64,000 nt of DNA, from contig NZ_LTAZ01000005.1 in NCBI RefSeq assembly GCF_001593955.1, positions 272,001 through 336,000 on the forward strand, written 5' to 3'. Position 1 is the stretch's first letter, and each line of letters opens with the position of its first letter. The position numbers and the translations under genes were made by a program. The stretch comes from Halalkalicoccus paucihalophilus (GTDB lineage: Archaea > Halobacteriota > Halobacteria > Halobacteriales > Halalkalicoccaceae). The notes beneath the pieces were generated by a model. That model did no database searches. It was not told the origin of the DNA and saw only the letters and a program-made list of their open reading frames with translations. Positions 1-9,001 of this stretch are shown piece after piece.

Positions 1-852
1 CCGCCGGTCGTCGGTTCCGGCCATTGGGACGGCCTCCGCGAGCGTCGTGACGGTCGCGCCGTCGATCCGTCGGGTGCCGGTGACGATCCCGGCGACCGGC
101 CCCTCGGCGTGGGCGACGTAGGTCCGATACTCCCACTGGGGGTTTCGGAACCGCCACGCGTAGAACTCCGGCGTTCGCTCGGCGTGGATCCCCGCCGGTG
201 GCCCGGCCTCGTACAGCGCGGCGAGCGTTTCGGCGGGTGTCGTGGCGTGGCGCGTGACGGAGATCCCCGAGTCGGACGACAGCGAGAGGCGAGCGCGACC
301 GTCGAGGTACGCCCGCGCCAGCGGCGTCGTCGCCGAGACGCCAACCGCGGCGGGGCCGTCGACTCGCCCGTCGGCGAGGGCGGCGGGGTTCTGGACCCGA
401 TAGGCGACCGGAAACCGCCCGATTACGCGCCCGCCCAGTGTCCGGTAGCCGGGCAGGGAGTTCTCGTTGGGGTGGTTGAACCCGAAGGCCGTATCGAGCG
501 CGGCGTAGTACTCGACCGTCCGCTGGGTCATCCGGGTGAACAGCCCCCGGCGGCGGTGGTCCGGATGGACCATCGTGTCCCCGAAGCGGATCGCCTCGAC
601 GGTCCGGTCGCCGACACGCATTCGAAACGGTACACACGGACGCGCTCCGACCAGTTCGCCGTCGTGGGTGGCGACGACGATCGGGACGTATCCCGCCGCC
701 GGGTTCTCCGTGTACTTCCACTCGAACCACTCCTCGCTGCCGTCGCCGAACGTCTCGTCGTAAAGCGAAATGAACGCCGCCTCGTCGAGCGGTTCGAAGA
801 GTCGGAACGCGTAGCGATCAGCCTGCCCCCCCGTCTCGACTGATTGGGCCAT
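1..852 (-). CDS. GNAT-family N-acetyltransferase (C-terminus cut by window edge)
   Basis: The frame runs off base 1, so only the first 284 codons are seen. The protein begins MAQSVETGGQADRYAFRLF and has a GNAT-like core: a strand around residues 45-70, then RFGDTMVHPDHRRRGLFTRM (acetyl-CoA loop with the R-R-x-G-type motif), then a second half with EFYAWRFRNPQWEYRTYV, which is common in haloarchaeal two-domain acetyltransferases of surface-glycan clusters. The ATG at 852 is chosen because an ATAACAAT promoter element lies 25-32 bases upstream. The likely role is acyl transfer to a sugar or amine. The substrate is unknown. Confidence 0.8.
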   Translation of the reverse strand, partial: MAQSVETGGQADRYAFRLFEPLDEAAFISLYDETFGDGSEEWFEWKYTENPAAGYVPIVVATHDGELVGARPCVPFRMRVGDRTVEAIRFGDTMVHPDHRRRGLFTRMTQRTVEYYAALDTAFGFNHPNENSLPGYRTLGGRVIGRFPVAYRVQNPAALADGRVDGPAAVGVSATTPLARAYLDGRARLSLSSDSGISVTRHATTPAETLAALYEAGPPAGIHAERTPEFYAWRFRNPQWEYRTYVAHAEGPVAGIVTGTRRIDGATVTTLAEAVPMAGTDDRR

Positions 853-876
853 ACCACCGCCACACCCCGTCGGCAG

Positions 877-884
877 ATTGTTAT
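877..884 (-). promoter_or_regulatory. ATAACAAT promoter element for the GNAT gene
   Basis: On the minus strand the sequence reads GGATAACAATC, 25-32 bases upstream of the ATG at 852. This is the position of an archaeal TATA box on a leaderless transcript. The same element recurs in front of at least seven other genes in this region. Confidence 0.6.
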
Positions 885-1018
885 CCGTCCCCTAGTTAGG
901 TATTCGGTCCTTGCAGCCCCTCGCGAGGTAAATCGACGTCTCTGCGCTTGAGTTTCGGGTCCGTCCTGCCGGTAGGAACGGGGTTACAAAGTCACCCTCG
1001 TTCGATGTAAGTCGTATA

Positions 1019-1960
1019 ATGGGAACGGTCGTCCTCTCGATCGACGCCGAGCTAGCCTGGGGGTTTCACGACCTCTCCGACCCGCCGCGCGAACGGATCG
1101 CGGCCGCAAGACCGGCGTGGTCGCGCCTGCTCTCGATCCTCGAGGAGTTCTCGGTTCCGGCGACGTGGGCGATTGTCGGCCACCTGTTTCTCGAGGAGTG
1201 TGACGGCCTGCATACCGGGCATCCCGGCTCGCCGGAGTGGTTCGTCCGCGACCCCGGCGGGACCGCGAGCGAACACGACGACTGGTTCGGGCCCGACCTC
1301 GTCCGGGCGGTGCGAGACTCGCCCGTTGGCCACGAGATCGCCTGCCACAGCTTTTCGCACGTCCAGTTCGGGGATCCCGAGACGACACGGGAACTCGCGG
1401 CCGCGGAAGTCGAAGCGAGCATCGAGGCGGCCGACGGGACTGGTATCGAGCTTCACTCGTTCGTCTTTCCCCGGAACAAGGTCGGCCACCGCGACGTGCT
1501 TGCCGCCTACGGCATCCGGAGCTATCGCGGCGTCCGTCCCCGACAGTGGTTCGATACGTCCCGCGCGCGTCGTACGGGCAAGTTCCTCGATGCGGCGCTC
1601 GTGCGCAGCCCGCCCCCGCTCGTCACACCGACCGTCGACGAGTACGGTCTCGTGAACCTCCCCGCCTCGCTCGACCTGTTCGGGTTCGAGGGGCTCGCAC
1701 GGAGGGTCCTCACGTCGACCATCGGGGATCCGGTCGTCCGACAGGCGAAGGCGGGGATCGACCGTGCGGTCGAGGACGATGGCGTCTTTCACTGCTGGCT
1801 CCACCCAAACAACCTCCTGACCGAGCGCGACGTCGAGCGCCTGCGACGGGTCCTGTCGTACCTCGCGGCACGACGCGAATCGACGACGCTCACGGTCGAG
1901 ACGATGCGAACGGTGAGCGAGCGTGTCGATTCCGTGGGAACGTGCCCGACGACGGGCTAG
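1019..1960 (+). CDS. polysaccharide deacetylase family protein (NodB-like)
   Basis: This 313-aa protein opens with a beta strand and SIDAELAWGF (residues 7-16), where D9 matches the first metal/catalytic Asp of NodB-type deacetylases. HSFSH at 110-114 matches the H-x-x-x-H metal site, and a FHCWLHPNN segment near 257-265 supplies the late His. Family members remove N-acetyl groups from sugars in polymers or lipid-linked precursors. No signal peptide is visible, so it probably acts on cytoplasmic precursors. TTACAAA at 984-990 is placed as a TATA box for a leaderless start. The gene converges on the flippase, and the two stop codons overlap by 3 nt (CTAG). Confidence 0.85.
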   Translation: MGTVVLSIDAELAWGFHDLSDPPRERIAAARPAWSRLLSILEEFSVPATWAIVGHLFLEECDGLHTGHPGSPEWFVRDPGGTASEHDDWFGPDLVRAVRDSPVGHEIACHSFSHVQFGDPETTRELAAAEVEASIEAADGTGIELHSFVFPRNKVGHRDVLAAYGIRSYRGVRPRQWFDTSRARRTGKFLDAALVRSPPPLVTPTVDEYGLVNLPASLDLFGFEGLARRVLTSTIGDPVVRQAKAGIDRAVEDDGVFHCWLHPNNLLTERDVERLRRVLSYLAARRESTTLTVETMRTVSERVDSVGTCPTTG

Positions 1961-3423
1961 CGCAGCGCCGAGACTGTCTCACGAACGTCGAGCAGGCCAC
2001 AGAGCGAGGACAGGGACAGCCAGACGAGACCGCCGAGTCCGACGATGGCGAACAGCCAGAAGACGTTCGTGATATACGGGGTGAAAAACAGGACGACCCC
2101 ACACATTCCGGCGGTGACGAGACAGACGAGGCCGACGCTTCTCGCCAACCGATGGATCGACAGGCCGAGTTCGCGGTGGATGATGTAGACGTTGAACAGG
2201 ACCATGATCGTGAAGCCGAAGACGGTCGAGATCGCCGCCCCGACCACGCCGATCCACGGGATCAACAGCAGGTTGAGCAGGAAGTTGAGGACGGCCGTCG
2301 AGCCCTTCGAGATCGCGCGCGCCCGCGCTCTGCCGAGGTAGTCCAGCCCGTCGTTGGTGATCTTGTCGATCGCCTGCAGGACGACGAAGCCGCTCAACAC
2401 CTGCATGACCGGAACCGCGCCCAGATACTCCGCCCCGAAGACGAAGCGGATCGTCGGTTCAGCGACGATGACGAGGCCCGCGGCCGCGGGAATGTACAGG
2501 AGGACGACGTACTCGAAGGTGGTCTCGTAGATGCGCGCGGCCGACGCGGAATCGCCGCTCGCCTTGTGCTCGCCGTAGGTCGGCGCGACGGTGAAGCCGA
2601 GCGAACTCGCCGGCGCGATGACGAAATCGGCGATCTGTTTCGCGAGCGTGTAGTAGCCCACGGCGACCGGGGTGAGGAAGACGCCGATCAGGATCGTATC
2701 CGCCTGCTTATAGAGCACGTTCGCCCCGCCGGTGGCCGTCAGGGGAACGCTGTACTCGAGGATGCGCCGCGGGAGGTCGTGGCCGACCTCGCTTGCACGC
2801 TCGTAGCCGCCCACGAGCCGGAAGACGACCACGAACCCCGCCACACACGCGAGTCCGTACCCGACGATGTAGCCCAACAGCGCGCCGACGACCCCGCCGC
2901 CCAGTGCCAGAAACAGCAGGATGAAGGTGATGAGACTCACGTTGCCGACGATCCCGACGGCCGCGCTCAGCTCGATCCGGTTGAAACCCTGCAGGACGTG
3001 CGAGAGGTAGGACCGAAGCGTCTCGAAGGCGACGTAGCCCAGTCCGAACACCAGCAGGGACGCGAGCGCCGGTTCGCCGACAAGGCCGGCGATCTCCTCG
3101 TTGAACAGCGTGATCGTCCCGCCGACGAGCAGGATCGAGACGCCGAGGTACAGAAGCGAGGTGCGGACGATGTGGGGTACCTGCCCCGGGTCTTTCTCGC
3201 GGTACTCGGCGACGTAGCGGGCGGTCGATTTCGCGATCCCGAACTGGCTGAACAACAGGGCCACGCCGAACACCGAGACGGCGAGAAAGAGCAGGCCGTA
3301 CTCGTCGGGGTCAAGGAACTCCCGGGCCAGCAGGACGATCACCAGCCCGTTCGCGACCACGCGGACGCCCTCGGAGACCAACTGGGCTTTCAATCCGCCG
3401 AGTATCTTCTTTGAGACTGACAT
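1957..3423 (-). CDS. polysaccharide flippase (Wzx/MATE-like, MOP superfamily)
   Basis: This 488-aa protein is almost entirely hydrophobic, with about 14 predicted membrane segments. It starts MSVSKKILGGLKAQLVSEG, as in Wzx/RfbX-type O-antigen or lipid-linked oligosaccharide flippases. Length and topology match the family. The role is export of lipid-linked glycans across the membrane. It lies 61 nt downstream of the Gfo/Idh gene on the same strand with no AT-rich promoter between, so the two are probably one transcript. Substrate specificity cannot be read from sequence. Confidence 0.85.
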   Translation of the reverse strand: MSVSKKILGGLKAQLVSEGVRVVANGLVIVLLAREFLDPDEYGLLFLAVSVFGVALLFSQFGIAKSTARYVAEYREKDPGQVPHIVRTSLLYLGVSILLVGGTITLFNEEIAGLVGEPALASLLVFGLGYVAFETLRSYLSHVLQGFNRIELSAAVGIVGNVSLITFILLFLALGGGVVGALLGYIVGYGLACVAGFVVVFRLVGGYERASEVGHDLPRRILEYSVPLTATGGANVLYKQADTILIGVFLTPVAVGYYTLAKQIADFVIAPASSLGFTVAPTYGEHKASGDSASAARIYETTFEYVVLLYIPAAAGLVIVAEPTIRFVFGAEYLGAVPVMQVLSGFVVLQAIDKITNDGLDYLGRARARAISKGSTAVLNFLLNLLLIPWIGVVGAAISTVFGFTIMVLFNVYIIHRELGLSIHRLARSVGLVCLVTAGMCGVVLFFTPYITNVFWLFAIVGLGGLVWLSLSSLCGLLDVRETVSALR

Positions 3424-3484
3424 GGTTGTGGGAGGGGTGCGAGGACCGTTCGGCCGGGCGATCGGGCGGTCGGGTGGGGCGGTT

Positions 3485-4576
3485 TCAGTCGGTCATCGCG
3501 ATCTCGGCGGGCTGGTCTGCGGCCTCGCGCAGTTCCTCCATCAGCCGGATGGTCCACCGGGCCTCCGAGAGGGGGACCGGCATGTCGAGGTCGTGCTGGA
3601 GGGCATATGCGGTGCGGTCGATCTGGTACTTGTGGGGGTCGATTTTCGTTTTCGGCTCCCACTCGTCGCTGTAGCTGGCGTGAGCGACGAGTTTGGCGTT
3701 CTTCGCGAGCCCCGCCAGTTGGCCTCCGGCGTACTTCAGGTTCTGTTTGACCTTGCCGATCGACGAGTTCTTGTAGTCGCCCTCGACCCGGTGGACGACC
3801 TGCAGGATCATGTCGATGATGAGAGAAGCGTCCTCGCCGTGGACCTGTATCGTCCGGTTCTGTGCGCCCCCGGCGAGCATCGTCGCGCTGCAGAGTGCGC
3901 CCTCCGCGGTGGCGTACTGGACCTGCGCCGAGTCGTAGTCGAACCGCCCCCCGTAGTCGCCGTAGCAGCTCGTCTGCGCGCTGATGTCGTCCTCGCTGCG
4001 GGGGTAACCCCCGGCTCCGAGCGTGAGATACAGCGGGTGGGGAAGCCCCTCCTCGAACTCCCCTCCGGGGAGGTCGAACACCCAGGTTCCCCGGTTTGCC
4101 TCGTCCGGACGAGTGTGACCGGTGTAGACGAGGTCGATGCCGCGGATCGCGCCGATCTCGCCCGCCCGAATCCGGCGGCGCGCCTCGCGCATCGCGGGGT
4201 CGAAAAGGTGTTGGTGGACCGGGGAGACAGGGACGCCGTACTCCCTCGAAAGCGCCGCGAGTTCGTCGAGTTCGGCGACCGTCTCAGTCGTCGGTTTCTC
4301 GACTAACACCGGTACGCCGGCACGGATCGCCTTCTCCGCGAGTGGGAGGTGGGTCTGGACCGAGGTACAGATGTGGATCCAGTCGAGATCCGCCGAGTCA
4401 AGGAGGTCGTCCATGTCGAAATACGAGTCGGTCCCGTACTTCTCCGCGGCGGTCCTCGCCCGTTCCTTATCGATGTCACAGACCCCGACGAGGTTCGTCC
4501 GTGGGTTGCCTGCGAGCGCCGAGAGGTGGCTGTCCGAGACTTCGCCCGCACCGATCACCGCTGTGTCGACGGCCAT
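3485..4576 (-). CDS. Gfo/Idh/MocA family NAD(P)-dependent oxidoreductase
   Basis: The protein is 363 aa from the second ATG (MAVDTAVIGAGE). It has an N-terminal Rossmann fold with an IGAGEVSDSH dinucleotide loop, the family-defining EKP motif at 93-95, and a C-terminal alpha/beta domain. Members oxidise or reduce sugars, often nucleotide sugars such as UDP-GlcNAcA in surface-glycan synthesis. An ATG at 4591 is also in frame. The ATAACAAT element at 4606-4613 lies 30-37 nt from 4576 but only 15 nt from 4591, so 4576 is preferred. The flippase follows in the same direction. Confidence 0.85.
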   Translation of the reverse strand: MAVDTAVIGAGEVSDSHLSALAGNPRTNLVGVCDIDKERARTAAEKYGTDSYFDMDDLLDSADLDWIHICTSVQTHLPLAEKAIRAGVPVLVEKPTTETVAELDELAALSREYGVPVSPVHQHLFDPAMREARRRIRAGEIGAIRGIDLVYTGHTRPDEANRGTWVFDLPGGEFEEGLPHPLYLTLGAGGYPRSEDDISAQTSCYGDYGGRFDYDSAQVQYATAEGALCSATMLAGGAQNRTIQVHGEDASLIIDMILQVVHRVEGDYKNSSIGKVKQNLKYAGGQLAGLAKNAKLVAHASYSDEWEPKTKIDPHKYQIDRTAYALQHDLDMPVPLSEARWTIRLMEELREAADQPAEIAMTD

Positions 4577-4605
4577 AGTCGCTCGGACCATCGAACGTTT
4601 CGCGC

Positions 4606-4613
4606 ATTGTTAT
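4606..4613 (-). promoter_or_regulatory. ATAACAAT promoter element for the Gfo/Idh-flippase unit
   Basis: The minus strand reads CCATAACAATG, 30-37 bases upstream of the ATG at 4576. It decides between the two in-frame start codons. Confidence 0.6.
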
Positions 4614-4672
4614 GGGCGACTTACCCCGCACCGGGCGTCGTATCTCCGGTTTCGGTTCGACGGCGGGCTTCC

Positions 4673-5836
4673 TCATCGCGGAGCGAGTTCGGACGTCGAG
4701 CGGAGGGAGGTGAATCGGGAGGGCGGGATCACGACCAGCGACCCGTCGGCGCTCGCCGTGTTGTACGGGTTCAACACCACGCCGCGCTCGGGGTCGGCCG
4801 CGAGGTGGACGTATGCGCTCGAGCGGGGGAGAACACCACGAGGATTCCAGTAGTCTCCAAAATTCCGGCGACGGCGGTAGGCGGCGAGTTTGTGCCACTC
4901 CGTGAAATCCGACGCCGAGGAGGCGGCGACGACCCGCGCACGCCCCGAGGCGTCGTTTTCCGGGCTCCCCGGCGGGGCCGTCGAATCGCTCCCCGGTTCG
5001 ACGCTCGTCGAGAGGACGATCCAGCGCTCGCCGTCGACGTCGAGGGCCACGCTGTAGAACACCGATCCATCCAGTGTGTGGACCGTTTCCGGCTCCGGAT
5101 GTGATTTCCCTATTTCGACTCGATCGAGTCTCAGGACGTGGTTTTCGGGCGAATAGACGCTGTCCATCCCCCAGAGCACCGAGCCGGGAGCGAAGGTCAG
5201 TTCGACGGCCCGCCAGCACTGGCTGCCGCCCCCAACGACCTCAAAGGTCCCCTCGCGAAAGCGGCCGATCCGACAGGCCTCGTCGCGATCGCCGGTCGTG
5301 ATCCAGAGGTCGCCGGTGTACGGGTCGGACTGAACCGAATGGAGGTGGCGCACGCCGGGAAACTCCCGTACTGTCTCCCACGTCCAGCCGTCGTCCCGCG
5401 AGCGGAGGAGCTTCGGGACCGTCCCGTGATCCAGCGGGTACTCCCCGAGGTAGACGTCGCCCGCGTGCCGACACACCCCCGACGGGAGGACGCCCTTCGG
5501 TCCCGAGGAATCGGGAAGCGTCCGGCGGACCGACCACGACTCCCCCCCATCGTGGGAGGCCAGCAGCCACCGCCCGGTCGTCGCGATCAGCGTTCGTTCG
5601 GAGAGCCGCCAGACGTTACCGGCAGAGAACGCGCCAACGGCTCGTTCGAGGAGCGGCTTCCACGGCTCACTACTTACGAGCCCGTGTCTGCGGCGCTCCG
5701 CCCCGGCCGCCGGGTTCGGGAGTCGACCGACTCGCTCGAATTTTCCACTCTCATCCCCATGCTCCCGGAGAAGCGTCCGGTTCGCGGTGGCGTCGATCCG
5801 ACCCGCAGTGATCCCTTCGAGTTTGACGCGGGTCAT
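4673..5836 (-). CDS. Asp-box (BNR) beta-propeller protein, sialidase-like fold
   Basis: This 387-aa protein has two clear Asp-box motifs, SHDGGESW (94-101) and SRDDGWTW (146-153), plus repeated W/G-rich blades, so a six- or seven-bladed propeller as in sialidases and other glycoside hydrolases is likely. No signal peptide is present. The ATG at 5836 overlaps the stop of the upstream toroid gene (ATGA), so the two are translationally coupled and should act together. A longer open frame to 6886 exists but is antisense or shadow sequence of that gene. Catalytic residues are not certain; a sugar-binding or lyase role is possible. Confidence 0.7.
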   Translation of the reverse strand: MTRVKLEGITAGRIDATANRTLLREHGDESGKFERVGRLPNPAAGAERRRHGLVSSEPWKPLLERAVGAFSAGNVWRLSERTLIATTGRWLLASHDGGESWSVRRTLPDSSGPKGVLPSGVCRHAGDVYLGEYPLDHGTVPKLLRSRDDGWTWETVREFPGVRHLHSVQSDPYTGDLWITTGDRDEACRIGRFREGTFEVVGGGSQCWRAVELTFAPGSVLWGMDSVYSPENHVLRLDRVEIGKSHPEPETVHTLDGSVFYSVALDVDGERWIVLSTSVEPGSDSTAPPGSPENDASGRARVVAASSASDFTEWHKLAAYRRRRNFGDYWNPRGVLPRSSAYVHLAADPERGVVLNPYNTASADGSLVVIPPSRFTSLRSTSELAPR

Positions 5837-7053
5837 AGCCCGCAGACGGGCGAACTCGCGGGATCCTCGCGTTTCAGGAGGTACGACGAGATCGCATACG
5901 CCATCCACGCCTGACACCACCGCATCAGGGTGATCCGTCGGGTGTAAAAGCGCTGTTTCCGGAAGTAGAACCGTCCGCCGCCTCCGTAGAGGTTCGCGAG
6001 CGCCCAGTCGACGATCCGCCCGGCGAACTCGAGGTCGTCGAGCGCGGTGAACACGAGGATCCCCTGTGAGACGGCGTGGATGTCTTTGGGGTATCTCCGC
6101 TTTTCGTCCCAGTTGGGCGAGCCGTCGTCGTTGAATAAGACCTCGCGGTAGAACGCACTCGCCCGGTCGAGGGAATCGGCGTACCGATCGGAGCCGGTTG
6201 CCGCCCCATAGCGGAGCAGACACTCGACGATGAACCCGTTGTGGTGGCCGTCCATCGAGAGGTGCGAACTCTCGGGTGGGTCGCGATACAGCCAGCCGCC
6301 GATCTCGGCCTGACAGCTCACGACGTAATCGAAGAGCCGTCGGGCCATCTCCACGAGCTCCTCGTCCCCGAAGTGATCGCCCAGATCGGTGAGCATCCGC
6401 GCGCCGAGCGCCACCGCGTTGAGCGTGTAGTAGTCGTCGCCGTGGGTCGGGACGTACTTCATGCGTGCGGTGCCGTCCTCGCGGGGGGTGTATTCGAGTT
6501 CGTTGCGGGCCCACTCGGGGGTCGTTCGCACCGCCTCGGGGTACCGATCGTCGAGATCCGCCGCCGAGAGCAGCGCCTGGACCGCGTAGCTCGTCGAGAC
6601 GACGTCGGGGTCCTCGGGTCGACCGACCCGGTCGAGATGCTGGATGTAGTGGCGATGCCCGCCACAGAAGCCGCTGTAGCCCTCGATCCGGTTCTCGATC
6701 AGCCAGTCCAGCAGATCGATCGCCTCGGCCTCGTAGCGGTCCTCGTCGAACAGGCGTGCCGCGTTGCGGTTGGCCATCGCGAACAGCGCCGTCCCCTTGT
6801 AGTTGCGCCGCTGTTCGATCAGCAGGTATGGCCGAATATTCACGGGGGCGCGTTTCGCGCTCTCCTGGACCACGAGGTTGAGCCATTTGTTCTCGACGGG
6901 CAGTCCCCGAAGCAGCAGACTGCTCATCCCGTCACAGTAGTCCCAGCCCCGATAGTCCCGAACCCGAGCGTACCGGAGCGTCTCTTCGAGCACCCCCGTG
7001 CCGAGGCTGTCGGACCGACCGCGCGAACGCTCCAACGTTCCGTCCTGTAGCAT
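5833..7053 (-). CDS. alpha/alpha-toroid (six-hairpin-like) protein of a glycan cluster
   Basis: This 406-aa protein is rich in helices carrying W, Y and G repeats (GWDYCDG, GYSGFCGGHRHY, GGWLYRD, DGHHNGFIVECLLRYG). This pattern fits (alpha/alpha)6 barrels such as glycan lyases, epimerases or unsaturated glucuronyl hydrolases. There is no signal peptide. The start at 7053 (MLQDGTLERS) is taken because the promoter-like element at 7079-7086 lies between it and the other in-frame ATG at 7119. It is co-translated with the downstream Asp-box protein. The exact function is not recognised. Confidence 0.65.
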   Translation of the reverse strand: MLQDGTLERSRGRSDSLGTGVLEETLRYARVRDYRGWDYCDGMSSLLLRGLPVENKWLNLVVQESAKRAPVNIRPYLLIEQRRNYKGTALFAMANRNAARLFDEDRYEAEAIDLLDWLIENRIEGYSGFCGGHRHYIQHLDRVGRPEDPDVVSTSYAVQALLSAADLDDRYPEAVRTTPEWARNELEYTPREDGTARMKYVPTHGDDYYTLNAVALGARMLTDLGDHFGDEELVEMARRLFDYVVSCQAEIGGWLYRDPPESSHLSMDGHHNGFIVECLLRYGAATGSDRYADSLDRASAFYREVLFNDDGSPNWDEKRRYPKDIHAVSQGILVFTALDDLEFAGRIVDWALANLYGGGGRFYFRKQRFYTRRITLMRWCQAWMAYAISSYLLKREDPASSPVCGL

Positions 7054-7078
7054 GGCCGGGATATCGGGGACGAACGGG

Positions 7079-7086
7079 CTTGTTAT
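7079..7086 (-). promoter_or_regulatory. ATAACAAG promoter element for the toroid/propeller pair
   Basis: The minus strand reads GCATAACAAGC, 26-33 bases upstream of the ATG at 7053. It rules out the ATG at 7119 as the start of a leaderless message. Confidence 0.55.
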
Positions 7087-7173
7087 GCCGTCCCTACCGC
7101 CGGTATGGCGCACCTTCACTGTGAAAGGGGGCTCTAATTACGGTGGTCCGACGCCACAGCACGATCGAACGGC

Positions 7174-8283
7174 ATGAACTACGTCTTCTTCACCAACACG
7201 CCGGCACACGTCCACCTGTACAAACACGCCGTCGAACGCCTCGCCAGAGCGGGCCATCGGGTCCGAGTGCTGGCGCGGGACTACGGCTGTACCGTCGACC
7301 TGCTGGAGTACTACGACCTCCCCTACCGAGTCTACGGCTCCTGTGGGACGACGAAATACTCGCTGGCCCGAAACCTGCCGGGCCACTACGCGCGGATCCT
7401 CCCGTTCGTCCGGCGGTTCGACCCCGACCTGATCTTCGGGATGGGGGCGTATGCGGCCCACAGCGGGGCACTCTCGCGCACGCCGACGGTCCTCCTGCTC
7501 GATTCGGAGCCCACGTCGCTCGACCACTTCATCTCCCGGCCGTTCGCACGCGCGATCCTCACCCCGGACGCGTTTCGGAAGGAACTGGGGAAGAACCACT
7601 ACCGCTTTGCGGGCTACAAGGAGTGTGCGTACCTCCACCCCGACGTGTTCAGGCCGAACCCCGCCATCAGGGAGGACCTCGGCGTCGGGCCGGACGAACC
7701 CTACGCCATCCTGCGGTTCAACGCCTTCGGATCGCACCACGACGTGAACCATTCCGGGTTCACCCCGCGGGAACGATACCGCCTCATCGATCGGCTCGCG
7801 AGGCACACGACGGTGTTCGTCTCCGACGAGGGCGGTCGGCTCGATTTGGAACGAACCGCGGGCAGGCCCTTCGACGCCCACCCGGCGCTGCTTCACGACG
7901 CGCTCGCGGAGGCGCGGTTGCTCGTCGCGGACTCCCAGACCATCGTCACCGAGGCCGGCCTGCTGGGCACGCCCGCGATCCGCTCGAACTCCTTCGTCGG
8001 CGAGAACGACATGGGCAACTTCATCGAACTCGAACGCGCCGGCCTGATCGAGAACGTCGCCGAGTTCGAGGGGGTCGTAGAGCGAGCCGAGGAACTGCTC
8101 GCCGACCCGGCCGTCCCCGAGCGGATGGCCAAACGCCGCCGGGAGTACCTCGAAACGAAGGTCAACCTCACGGACGTGATCGTCGAGGTCGCAGAAAACG
8201 AGGGGAACGTCGAGCGGGTGGGGGCGGTCTCGAAAACGGGAACGCCGTCGGGACGGACCCGGTACCTGCCGACGAACGACTGA
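7174..8283 (+). CDS. DUF354 family glycosyltransferase-like protein
   Basis: This 369-aa protein begins MNYVFFTNTPAHVHLYKHAV, the characteristic start of archaeal DUF354 proteins (GT-B fold). DLIFGMGAYAAHSG (about 86-99) and a C-terminal nucleotide-sugar-type segment VADSQTIVTEAGLLGTPAIR (about 250-269) follow. Members are thought to transfer sugars from activated donors and are frequent in haloarchaeal surface-glycan clusters. The gene is divergent from the toroid gene. TCTAATTA about 40 nt upstream may be its TATA box. Donor and acceptor are unknown. Confidence 0.8.
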   Translation: MNYVFFTNTPAHVHLYKHAVERLARAGHRVRVLARDYGCTVDLLEYYDLPYRVYGSCGTTKYSLARNLPGHYARILPFVRRFDPDLIFGMGAYAAHSGALSRTPTVLLLDSEPTSLDHFISRPFARAILTPDAFRKELGKNHYRFAGYKECAYLHPDVFRPNPAIREDLGVGPDEPYAILRFNAFGSHHDVNHSGFTPRERYRLIDRLARHTTVFVSDEGGRLDLERTAGRPFDAHPALLHDALAEARLLVADSQTIVTEAGLLGTPAIRSNSFVGENDMGNFIELERAGLIENVAEFEGVVERAEELLADPAVPERMAKRRREYLETKVNLTDVIVEVAENEGNVERVGAVSKTGTPSGRTRYLPTND

Positions 8284-8290
8284 TCCCCGG

Positions 8291-8887
8291 TCACGCCGCT
8301 CGATCGAGCCCGTGGAGGCACGCGACCGCGAGAAACAGGACGATCCCCAGAAGCGTCAACGCGAGCACCGACGGGACGGGGACCAGCCCCACCGCGACGG
8401 CCCCGCCGACGGCGGCGTACGCGAGAAAGAGCCGCAGGTAGTACGCCCGCCACGGGACCTCCCGTTCGGGGGGCGTATCGAGATACGGCAGCAACTCCGT
8501 TGTGGCGGGGCCGGGTGCGATCCGCTGGGCCTTCTGGTCGTACTCGATCGCGCCGGCCTCGTCGAGCATCGGGAGGTGGGTCTGATACAGCGAGACGTAC
8601 ACCCGACGGCGCTGTTGGTTGGTCAGTCCCTCGATCGGGACGTCGTTTTCCGTCGCCGCGATGTGTTCGACGAGCTGCTCCATCGAACAGGGTCGATCGC
8701 GTCGGTGGAGGAACTGCAGCGTGGCGCGCCGACGCGGGTTATAAAGGATCTCGAAGGCCTCCTCTTCCGTCAGCCGGCTGGACGGATAGAGGAACCGGTA
8801 CAGTGGTTCGAGCACCGACCGAATCCGACGGTATCCGTCGCCCCGCTCGTCGAGTCCCCCCTCCGAGGAGGTGGCTTTCCCAACCAT
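8291..8887 (-). CDS. DUF7344-type winged-helix protein with C-terminal membrane helices
   Basis: This 198-aa protein has EEAFEILYNPRRRATLQFLHRR, the signature start of the haloarchaeal DUF7344 winged helix. A recognition-helix region NQQRRRVYVSLYQTHLPMLDEAGAI follows, then two hydrophobic helices at about 150-195. Such membrane-anchored wHTH proteins are presumed transcription regulators. The ATG at 8887 (MVGKATSSEGG) is chosen because ATAACAAG at 8916-8923 lies 29-36 nt upstream. An open frame reaches back to 8986, past the promoter. The gene is convergent with the DUF354 gene, 7 nt apart. Confidence 0.75.
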   Translation of the reverse strand: MVGKATSSEGGLDERGDGYRRIRSVLEPLYRFLYPSSRLTEEEAFEILYNPRRRATLQFLHRRDRPCSMEQLVEHIAATENDVPIEGLTNQQRRRVYVSLYQTHLPMLDEAGAIEYDQKAQRIAPGPATTELLPYLDTPPEREVPWRAYYLRLFLAYAAVGGAVAVGLVPVPSVLALTLLGIVLFLAVACLHGLDRAA

Positions 8888-8915
8888 GTCGACGTACGCA
8901 ACACCCGAGAGACCC

Positions 8916-8923
8916 CTTGTTAT
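8916..8923 (-). promoter_or_regulatory. ATAACAAG promoter element for the DUF7344 gene
   Basis: The minus strand reads CCATAACAAGG, 29-36 bases upstream of the ATG at 8887. It lies about 80 nt from the divergent copy at 9002-9009. Confidence 0.6.
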
Positions 8924-9001
8924 GGGACGGATACGCGGGAGTACCGACGAGCTATTGCCCGCCGGAGCCGGGATCGGTCCCGACACACGCGCAAGCAGTG
9001 G

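Noticed and set aside
1237..3414. 725-codon open frame on the plus strand
   Set aside because: It runs antisense to the flippase and out of frame with the deacetylase. Composition is extremely Arg/Asp-rich with no domain, a usual artefact of GC-rich haloarchaeal DNA.
5837..6886. N-terminal 350-codon extension of the Asp-box protein
   Set aside because: It lies over the toroid gene in another frame; the ATGA junction at 5833-5836 gives a natural start.
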